A stretch of 64,000 bases of DNA, taken from contig OZ242210.1 in assembly GCA_965206315.1 (NCBI GenBank), forward strand, positions 2,728,001 to 2,792,000, in the 5' to 3' direction. Positions 58,151-64,000 of the stretch are shown in pieces. The notes beneath the pieces are model-generated. The model ran no database searches, had not been told where the DNA came from, and worked only from the letters and a program-made list of their open reading frames with translations. The DNA is from Bin16 sp965206315 (GTDB taxonomy: Bacteria; Chloroflexota; Dehalococcoidia; Lucifugimonadales; Australimonadaceae). Every line of letters starts with the position of its first letter. Position 1 is the first letter of the stretch. The position numbers and the translations under genes were made by a program.

Positions 58151-58305
58151 CCGGAATGAGCGGTTATGGGCGGTTCTGGGCCGGAATGGACTGCGGATGG
58201 GCTGCTTTGGGCTGCCGGACAGCCCATCTCTGAGCCGTATCCAGAGGTGAAATCAGGCGGATGGGCCGTTTTGGACCGCGTTTCCCCCCGGAACGTTCGC
58301 TGCCT
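58151..58305 (+). repeat. phased-word repeat element, copy C
   Basis: Aligns with copy A over its whole length, but the word is TGGGC instead of TGAGC. The T of the words falls at 58157, 58167, 58177, 58187, 58198 and 58208. Hairpin TGGGCTG (58208-58214) with CAGCCCA (58220-58226) over 5 bases: two pairs differ from copy A by compensatory changes. The tail has CAGAGGTGAA, two words (T at 58262 and 58272) and GTTTCCCCCCGGAAC. Lies about 190 bases upstream of the nrdA control region. Confidence 0.8.
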
Positions 58306-58491
58306 TCGCCAGTAGTCGCCTGGTCCCCTCTCCTGAGGGAGAGGGTTAGGGTGAGGGCCCTGCGGGGAGGCGTAGCAGGGTGGCTCGAACAGGCTTGTGA
58401 CACGCGCCCATTGCGCAGTTCCATGCGGCGCGCAGACCATGCCGAAGGACGTCGCGCACACGTGGGGACTCGTAAGTGAGTCCACCGGACG

Positions 58492-58538
58492 ATACAATAT
58501 CTAGTGGGGAATCTGCAGAAATCCACTAGATATGGGTT
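58492..58538 (+). promoter_or_regulatory. pair of NrdR boxes upstream of nrdA
   Basis: Box 1 ATACAATATCTAGTGG (58492-58507) and box 2 CCACTAGATATGGGTT (58523-58538) each match the NrdR consensus acaCwAtATaTwGtgt (13 and 11 of 16 positions). Their centres are 31 bases apart, the three-turn spacing usual for tandem NrdR boxes. ATATCTAGTGG and CCACTAGATAT are also a perfect 11-base inverted repeat. NrdR represses ribonucleotide reductase genes when dATP is high. Confidence 0.85.
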
Positions 58539-58567
58539 GACGGGCGGCTATCGACGGCGCATACTTG
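58537..58567 (+). promoter_or_regulatory. nrdA promoter
   Basis: TTGACG (58537-58542) followed after 19 bases by TACTTG (58562-58567), or after 18 by ATACTT. The -35 touches NrdR box 2, so bound NrdR would hide it. ATG of nrdA lies about 65 bases downstream behind GGAGG. Confidence 0.55.
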
Positions 58568-58633
58568 CCGTCCGTCGCACTGGAACGAGGGCAGTCAGAT
58601 GCCGCTGGGAGGGCGGCTTTGGAGGCTTTTGAA

Positions 58634-61021
58634 ATGACTTACGTGGTGAGTACCGACCAGTTCAGCGCGGAGACGCCGACAGACGCGGCCGCGTCCACAA
58701 CAATGCACGTCCGCAAGCGGAACGGAGGGCTCGAGCCCGCCGACGTGATGAAGATTGTGCGCGCGGTGGAGCGCTCCTCCGGAGGGCTGGAGAGCGTCGA
58801 CCCGCTGCGCGTCGCCACCCGCACCATCAGCGGGCTGTACGACGGCGCGACCACCAGCGAACTGGACGAACTCTCCATCCGCACCGCCGCGTCGCTCATC
58901 GCAGAGGAGCCGGAGTACTCCAAGCTCGCCGCCCGCCTCCTCGCCGTCTTCATCGACAAGGAAGTGCGCAACCAGGACATCCACTCCTTCTCGCAGTCGG
59001 TGAAGGCGGGGCACGCCCTCGGCCTCATCGACGACCGTGTCGCGGAGTTCGCCGCGGTCAACGCGCGCAAGCTGGACGACGCCATCACCTCGGAGCGGGA
59101 CAAGCTGTTCGAGTACTTCGGCATCCGCACGCTGTACGACCGCTACCTCCTGAAGCACCCGGAGAGCAGGCACAGCATCGAGACGCCGCAGCACTTCTTC
59201 CTGCGCATCGCCTGCGGGCTCGCGGAGAGCCCCGCCGACGCCATCGAGTTCTACGAGCTGATCTCCCGACTCGACTACATGCCGAGCTCACCCACGCTGT
59301 TCAACTCCGGCACGCGCCACTCCCAGATGTCGTCCTGCTACCTGCTCGACTCCCCCGAGGACGATCTGGAGGCCATCTACAACCGCTACACGGACATCGC
59401 CAAGCTCTCCAAGTTCGCGGGCGGCATCGGCGTCTCCTTCTCGCGCGTGCGCTCGCAGGGCTCCCTCATCAAGGGGACCAACGGCACGTCCAACGGCATC
59501 GTGCCGTGGCTCAAGACGCTCGACTCCTCCGTCGCCGCCGTCAACCAGGGCGGCAAGCGCAAGGGCGCGGCGTGCGTCTACGTGGAGAGCTGGCACGCGG
59601 ACATCGAGGACTTCCTCGAACTGAAGAACAACACCGGCGACGAGTCCCGCCGCGCGCACAACCTCAACCTCGCCAACTGGGTGCCGGACCTGTTCATGCA
59701 GCGCGTCGAGGAGGACGGCATCTGGTCGCTCTTCGACCCGAAGGAGATCCCCGAGCTCGTGGACACGTACGGCGACGAGTTCGAGCGCATCTACACGCAG
59801 GCCGAGGCCGACGAGCGGTACGAGCGGCAGCTTCCCGCGCGCGAACTGTACGCGCGGATGATGCGCACGCTCGCGCAGACCGGCAACGGCTGGATGACTT
59901 TCAAAGACACCTCCAACCGCAAGTCCAACCAGACGCTGCGGGAGCAGAACGTCATCCACCTCTCCAACCTCTGCACGGAGATCCTCGAGGTCACCAGCAA
60001 GGACGAGACCGCGGTCTGCAATCTCGGCTCGCTCAACCTCGGTCACTTCGTCACCGAGGAGGGCGTATTCGACTACGAGCGCCTGAACCGCGCCGTGAAG
60101 ACCGCCGTCCGCTACCTGGACCGCGTGGTCGACATCAACTTCTACCCCACCGACGCTGCCGCATACTCCAACAGCAAGTGGCGGCCCGTCGGCCTCGGCG
60201 TCATGGGCCTCCAGGACGTCCTCTTCAAGATGCGGATGCCGTTCGACAGCAACGAAGCGGTGAACCTCGCCGCGCGCATCCAGGAGGAGGTCTACTTCGG
60301 CGCGCTCGACACCTCCTGCGCACTGGCGGAGGAGCGCGGGGCGCACGAGACGTTCAGGGACACGCGCGCGGCCGGCGGCGAGCTCCAGTTCGACTTCTGG
60401 GGCGTCACGCCCAGCAAACCGGAGTGGCCGGAGTTGCGGGAGCGCATCAAGCGCTTCGGGCTGCGCAATTCCCTGCTCATCGCCATCGCGCCCACAGCCA
60501 CCATCGCGTCCATCTGCGGCGCCTACGAGTGCATCGAGCCCCAGGTCTCCAACCTGTTCAAGCGCGAGACGCTCTCCGGTGAGTTCCTCCAGATCAACCA
60601 CTACCTCGTCAACGACCTGAAGGAGCGCGGGCTCTGGACGGAAGCGATACGCAACCGCATCAAGCTCAGCGACGGCTCCGTGCAGTACGTCGACGACATA
60701 CCGGACGACCTGAAGCGGCTCTACCAGACCGCCTGGGAGCTGCCGCAGAAGGCGCTCATCGACATGGCCGCCGCACGCGGCCCCTACATCGACCAGAGCC
60801 AGTCCCTCAACCTCTTCATGGCCGCGCCGACCATCGGCAAGCTCTCCTCCATGTACCTCTACGCCTGGAAGACCGGCCTGAAGACCACCTACTACCTCCG
60901 CTCCCGCCCGGCGACGCGCATCACCCAGACGACCATCGCCGTTGCCGAGAAGGAGTACGCGGACCAGGATGCGATCGCCTGCTCCCTGGAGAACCCGGAG
61001 TCCTGCGAAGCCTGTCAGTAG
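58634..61021 (+). CDS. nrdA: ribonucleoside-diphosphate reductase, alpha subunit (class I)
   Basis: 795 residues from ATG 58634 (GGAGG 9 bases upstream). An ATP-cone is at about 24-110 (MHVRKRNGGLEPADVMKIV). The catalytic barrel has SQMSSCYLLD (redox Cys), NLCTEI (radical Cys and Glu), AVCNLGSLNL (second redox Cys) and PTATIASICG. The C-terminal CEACQ supplies the thiol relay pair. It reduces ribonucleoside diphosphates for DNA synthesis with NrdB as radical source. The retained ATP-cone implies allosteric dATP inhibition in addition to NrdR control. Confidence 0.96.
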   Translation: MTYVVSTDQFSAETPTDAAASTTMHVRKRNGGLEPADVMKIVRAVERSSGGLESVDPLRVATRTISGLYDGATTSELDELSIRTAASLIAEEPEYSKLAARLLAVFIDKEVRNQDIHSFSQSVKAGHALGLIDDRVAEFAAVNARKLDDAITSERDKLFEYFGIRTLYDRYLLKHPESRHSIETPQHFFLRIACGLAESPADAIEFYELISRLDYMPSSPTLFNSGTRHSQMSSCYLLDSPEDDLEAIYNRYTDIAKLSKFAGGIGVSFSRVRSQGSLIKGTNGTSNGIVPWLKTLDSSVAAVNQGGKRKGAACVYVESWHADIEDFLELKNNTGDESRRAHNLNLANWVPDLFMQRVEEDGIWSLFDPKEIPELVDTYGDEFERIYTQAEADERYERQLPARELYARMMRTLAQTGNGWMTFKDTSNRKSNQTLREQNVIHLSNLCTEILEVTSKDETAVCNLGSLNLGHFVTEEGVFDYERLNRAVKTAVRYLDRVVDINFYPTDAAAYSNSKWRPVGLGVMGLQDVLFKMRMPFDSNEAVNLAARIQEEVYFGALDTSCALAEERGAHETFRDTRAAGGELQFDFWGVTPSKPEWPELRERIKRFGLRNSLLIAIAPTATIASICGAYECIEPQVSNLFKRETLSGEFLQINHYLVNDLKERGLWTEAIRNRIKLSDGSVQYVDDIPDDLKRLYQTAWELPQKALIDMAAARGPYIDQSQSLNLFMAAPTIGKLSSMYLYAWKTGLKTTYYLRSRPATRITQTTIAVAEKEYADQDAIACSLENPESCEACQ

Positions 61022-61107
61022 GCGGGCGCACTTGAACGAGCCCGCCCTGCAGCCAGCAGCGCGGGCTTGTTCGAGACGATAGGTCGGCACCCTGTGGGGA
61101 CGTGCCG
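61021..61107 (+). promoter_or_regulatory. structured nrdA-nrdB intergenic RNA with mutually exclusive hairpins
   Basis: Hairpin 1: GGCGGGC (61021-61027) with GCCCGCC (61040-61046). Hairpin 2: TTGAACGAGCCCGC (61032-61045) with GCGGGCTTGTTCGA (61061-61074), 12 of 14 pairs. They share bases 61040-61045 so cannot form together. Hairpin 3: CGGCAC (61085-61090) with GTGCCG (61102-61107). No U tract follows, so it is an attenuator-like or processing site rather than a plain terminator. Confidence 0.55.
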
Positions 61108-61162
61108 CTCCCGCAGGAGTGCAGAAGATGCGGCATACGCGAACAGAACACGGAGACACGCG

Positions 61163-62161
61163 ATGATCCTCGAACCAGGACTCAACCTTACCCTTCGGCC
61201 CATGCGCTACCCGGACTTCTACGAGATGTACAAGAACGGGATACGCAATACGTGGACCGTCGACGAGGTTGACTGGTCGGACGACATCAAGGACCTGAGC
61301 GGCAAACTCTCCGAGCCGGAGCAGCACCTCATACAGCGGCTCGTCGCGTTCTTCGCCACCGGCGACTCCATCGTCGCCAACAACCTCGTGCTCAACCTCT
61401 ACAAGCACATCAACGCGCCGGAGGCCCGGCTCTACCTCTCACGCCAGCTCTTTGAGGAGGCCCTCCACGTCCAGTTCTACCTCACCCTCCTCGACACCTA
61501 CATCCCGGACGTCGACGAGCGGCACGAGATGTTCCGCGCCATCGACACCGTCCCCTCCATCAAGAAGAAGGCCGACTTCTGCTTCAAGTGGATCGACTCC
61601 ATCCACGAGCTCGACACGCTGGACACGGACGAGCAGAAGCGCCAGTTCCTGCTGAACCTCATCTGCTTCGCCACCTGCATCGAGGGGCTCTTCTTCTACG
61701 CGGCGTTCGCCTACGTCTACTTCATGCGCTCCAAGGGGCTGCTGAACGGGCTCGCCTCCGGCACCAACTGGGTGTTCCGCGACGAGTCAGCCCACATGGA
61801 GTTCGGGCTGCAGGTCGTCCGCACGGCGCGCGAGGAGTACCCGCACCTGTTCGACGAGCGCATGGAGGAGCAGGTGACGCAGATGGTCCAGGAGGCCGTC
61901 GACTGCGAGACGCAGTTCGCCGAGGACCTGCTGGAGGGCGGTGTCGCCGGCCTCACCGTGGTGGAGGTGCGCCAGTACCTCGAGTACGTCGCCGACCAGC
62001 GGCTCACCAACCTCGGCCTGCCGACCTACTTCGGTACGCGCAACCCGCTCACGTTCATGGAGCTGCAGGACGTGCAGGAGCTCTCCAACTTCTTCGAGCG
62101 CCGCGTCTCTGCCTACCAAGTCGCCGTCACCGGCCAGGTCGCCTTCAACGAAGAGTTTTAG
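61163..62161 (+). CDS. nrdB: ribonucleoside-diphosphate reductase, beta subunit (class I)
   Basis: 332 residues; start ATG 61163 chosen because the fold begins MILEPGLNLTLRPMRYPDFY and CGGAG lies upstream. Diiron ligands: D68 (FATGDS), E99 and H102 (FEEALH), then FATCIEGLFFY and FRDESAHMEFG. Tyr106 is seven residues after E99, the place of the radical tyrosine in E. coli NrdB, so a tyrosyl-radical (class Ia-type) cofactor is likely. The C-terminus FNEEF would dock to NrdA. It is separated from nrdA by 141 structured bases. Confidence 0.95.
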   Translation: MILEPGLNLTLRPMRYPDFYEMYKNGIRNTWTVDEVDWSDDIKDLSGKLSEPEQHLIQRLVAFFATGDSIVANNLVLNLYKHINAPEARLYLSRQLFEEALHVQFYLTLLDTYIPDVDERHEMFRAIDTVPSIKKKADFCFKWIDSIHELDTLDTDEQKRQFLLNLICFATCIEGLFFYAAFAYVYFMRSKGLLNGLASGTNWVFRDESAHMEFGLQVVRTAREEYPHLFDERMEEQVTQMVQEAVDCETQFAEDLLEGGVAGLTVVEVRQYLEYVADQRLTNLGLPTYFGTRNPLTFMELQDVQELSNFFERRVSAYQVAVTGQVAFNEEF

Positions 62162-62208
62162 ACCGGGCACCCCGGTAACCAGTCAGCGGTAGTGAGGTGT
62201 CCTGGTCC

Positions 62209-63567
62209 TCACTCGAGGTCCACGAGCCCGTCAGCGTCGCCAACACCGCTCTCGACCGCCGCCTTGCCGACGGCGTACGCGACCCTGCGATGCACCTCCG
62301 GGTCGAGCGCGGTGGGGCTGAGGTCGCCGTGGGGAGTCGCTTCCATGAGCGCCTCGCCCGCCGCGAGGAGCATCGAGCGGTTGATCTCGCTGGCCTGCGT
62401 GCTGAGCGCGCCGCGCCAGATGCCGGGGTAGCCCAGCAGGTTATTCACCGTCGTGCCGTCAGCGGCGAGCGCCGCTCCCGCCTCGATCGCCTGCGAGGGG
62501 CGTATCTCCGGGTCCGGGTTGGAGAGGGCGAACACTACCTGCCCGCTGCGCACGGCTTCCGGCGCGATGAGGCCCGGCACGCCCGTCGTCGATATCACCA
62601 CGTCTGCCGTCGCCATAATCTCGTCCAGCGACGCCACGCGTCCGCCGTTCTGCTCGTGCCGGCTGATGGCGTCCTCATTCACGTCCGCGCCCAGCACCGG
62701 CCTGCCGGTGGCGTGCATCAGGAGCGACGCCACCGACTGCCCTGCCGCGCCGAGGCCCACCTGCCCTACCGTCACGTCGGAGAGCCGCCTGCCGGTCGTC
62801 CGCATGGCGCTCATCAGAGCGCCGAGCACGACCGCGGCGGTACCGTCCTGGTCGTCCTGCATCACCGGGATGCTCAGCCGCTCGCGCAGCTTCGCCACGA
62901 TATCGAAGCAGGCGGGCGCGGCGACGTCCTCCACGTGGATGCCGCTGTACGTCGGCGCGACCCGCACGACGGCCTCGACGAACTCGTCGGCGTTCGATGC
63001 CTCGATGAGCAGCGGCGCGCCGTTCACCCCCGCGAACTGCTGCAGGAGAGCGGCCTTGCCCTCCATGACCGGCATCGCGGGCGCGAGTCCGATGCGACCG
63101 AGGCCCAGCACTGCCGTGCCGTCCGTCACGATGGCGACCGTGCTGCCGATGGACGTGAAGCGCCGCGCCAGGCTCGGCTGCGCGTGGATGGCGCGGCATA
63201 TCTCCGCCACGCCCGGCGTGTAGACCTTCCGCAGCATCGCGATGTCCGCGACCGGCTGGCGGCTCACGATCGCGATCTTGCCGCCCTGGTGCAGGTCCAT
63301 CACCTCGTCCCGAGTCTCGGTGACACGCACGCCCTTCACCTGCCCCACCGCGCGCAGCACCTCCAGCAGGTGCATCTCGTCCTCAACGTGCACGTCGATG
63401 TCGCGGAGCACGTAGCTCTGGCTGAGGTGCACGGTCTGGATGTTGCCGATGTTCGCGCCCGCGCTGCCGATGGCCGATGCAAGCGCGCCCAGCACGCCGG
63501 GGATGTTCTCGTTGCGCACCTGCACGGTGCGGATCAGGCCGTAGTTCGTCGTGTTCGTCGCGATCAC
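62209..63567 (-). CDS. ACT-domain NAD(P)-dependent malic enzyme
   Basis: 452 residues. Residues about 10-85 are an ACT domain (IRTVQVRNENIPGVLGALASAIGSAGANIGNIQTV), which binds a small regulatory ligand, often an amino acid. The rest is malic enzyme: KVYTPGVAEICRAI (catalytic Tyr), TDGTAVLGLGRIG, PVMEGKAALLQQFAG with catalytic Lys, DDQDGTAAVVLGAL metal site, GLGAAGQSVASLL cofactor loop. It converts malate to pyruvate and CO2. ACT fusion suggests feedback control from amino acid synthesis. Tail-to-tail with nrdB across 47 bases. Confidence 0.93.
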   Translation of the reverse strand: MIATNTTNYGLIRTVQVRNENIPGVLGALASAIGSAGANIGNIQTVHLSQSYVLRDIDVHVEDEMHLLEVLRAVGQVKGVRVTETRDEVMDLHQGGKIAIVSRQPVADIAMLRKVYTPGVAEICRAIHAQPSLARRFTSIGSTVAIVTDGTAVLGLGRIGLAPAMPVMEGKAALLQQFAGVNGAPLLIEASNADEFVEAVVRVAPTYSGIHVEDVAAPACFDIVAKLRERLSIPVMQDDQDGTAAVVLGALMSAMRTTGRRLSDVTVGQVGLGAAGQSVASLLMHATGRPVLGADVNEDAISRHEQNGGRVASLDEIMATADVVISTTGVPGLIAPEAVRSGQVVFALSNPDPEIRPSQAIEAGAALAADGTTVNNLLGYPGIWRGALSTQASEINRSMLLAAGEALMEATPHGDLSPTALDPEVHRRVAYAVGKAAVESGVGDADGLVDLE

Positions 63568-63657
63568 GATGCGCCTCCTGGTGTCCGGGGGGGAGAAAGC
63601 CAGTATCGCACCGACGCGCTAGAATCGCTGCCACCTACGGATGCACGGAGTTGCGCG

Positions 63658-64000
63658 ATGCCGAACGTTACGGTCGACGGAGCAGCCATCGAGTACGCGG
63701 AGGCGGGCAGCGGGCTGCCCCTTGTCTTCTGCCACGAGTTCGCGGGCAGCATGGAGAGCTGGGAGCAGCAGGTGAACTACTTCTCCCGCCGCTACCGCAC
63801 AGTGACCTACAACGCGAAGGGTTACCCGCCCTCCGAGGTCCCGGCGAACTGGGAGGAGTACACGTGGGACCACCAGGTGGCCGTGCTGCTGGGGCTGCTC
63901 GACGCTCTGGGCATCGAGCGGGCGCACGTCTGCGGGCTGTCGATGGGCGCGTACACGGCGGTGCAGTTCATGCTCGCACACCCGGAGCGCTGCCTGAGCG
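63658..64000 (+). CDS. alpha/beta hydrolase (3' end outside window)
   Basis: First 114 residues only. MPNVTVDGAAIEYAEAGSGLPLVFCHEFAGSMESW has the oxyanion segment CHEF (in place of the usual HGxx), and HVCGLSMGAYTAVQFMLAHPER is the nucleophile elbow with Ser in GLSMG. TAGAAT at 63620 may be its -10; ACGGAG precedes the start. Divergent from the malic enzyme gene with 90 bases between. Substrate unknown. Confidence 0.88.
   Translation, partial: MPNVTVDGAAIEYAEAGSGLPLVFCHEFAGSMESWEQQVNYFSRRYRTVTYNAKGYPPSEVPANWEEYTWDHQVAVLLGLLDALGIERAHVCGLSMGAYTAVQFMLAHPERCLS

Noticed and set aside
58151..58305. Phased elements as a CRISPR array
   Set aside because: Units are 10-11 bases with no spacer structure, include a single palindrome and a conserved tail, and no cas gene is present.
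1..64000. Insertion sequences, integrases or phage genes
   Set aside because: No transposase, integrase or structural phage protein is recognisable, and no long terminal inverted repeats were seen; mobile signals are limited to short repeats and toxin-antitoxin genes.

Overview
This window comes from a high-GC bacterial chromosome, most likely an uncultured Chloroflexota of the Dehalococcoidia/SAR202 type. That placement is an inference. It rests on the lipoprotein with a Pro/Thr repeat linker, on the expansion of catabolic families (six amidohydrolase-2 enzymes, four HyuB-type proteins, two Rieske oxygenases, bicupins, a CoxL-type molybdoenzyme subunit), and on intergenic repeats of the GTCATTCC and CCCTCTCC kinds. 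No ribosomal RNA gene is present to settle it. The only RNA gene seen is a tRNA-Pro(UGG) with an encoded CCA.

Layout: 1-6.1 kb holds the end of a gamma-glutamyltranspeptidase, a glycosyltransferase, an orphan sensor kinase, a HAD hydrolase and an inositol-phosphate synthase fused to an N-terminal DNA-binding domain. 6.1-16.3 kb carries a Rieske oxygenase, a low-GC accessory gene, a bicupin plus CoxL-like pair, an amidohydrolase, and a coxG-GMC oxidoreductase-cupin operon. 16.4-23.1 kb is one long minus-strand operon: hyuB, epimerase, Zn-alcohol dehydrogenase, two tandem-duplicated amidohydrolases and a double-stranded beta-helix protein. It diverges from hyuA and a complete branched-chain-type ABC importer (23.3-30.5 kb). 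30.5-41 kb has a higBA toxin-antitoxin pair, three more hyuB genes, a second Rieske oxygenase, an SDR and a 2-oxoacid dehydrogenase E1 pair. 41-49.6 kb has a DinJ-like antitoxin coupled to a uracil-DNA-glycosylase-like gene, further amidohydrolases and a possible ring-cleavage operon (amidohydrolase, triple RidA, alpha/beta hydrolase). From 49.6 kb the content is more housekeeping: tRNA-Pro, a radical SAM DNA-repair protein behind a LexA-type box, a UGA-containing peroxiredoxin, mogA, trmD, a lipid-modification pair (desaturase, cyclopropane synthase), NrdR-controlled nrdA/nrdB and an ACT-malic enzyme.

Taken together, 6-49 kb looks like a catabolic island. An ABC importer takes up an amide-, lactam- or carboxylate-bearing organic compound; HyuA/HyuB-type ATP-dependent enzymes, amidohydrolases, Rieske oxygenases, dehydrogenases and ring-cleavage-type hydrolases would degrade it. 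The substrates cannot be read from the sequence.

The observations most worth following are: (1) a dispersed intergenic element (about 155 bp, at least three clear copies) made of short words spaced 10-11 bp apart, so always on one DNA face, capped by a palindrome whose arms change with the words by compensatory substitution; (2) a peroxiredoxin whose peroxidatic cysteine codon is UGA, followed by a bacterial-SECIS-like hairpin, so probably a selenoprotein; (3) a DinJ antitoxin followed 6 nt later by a UDG-superfamily gene where the toxin normally sits; (4) an HTH-inositol-phosphate synthase fusion with a dyad inside its own promoter; and (5) a set of genes that look leaderless, with a G(G/C)TANCAT box 6-7 nt before the start codon.
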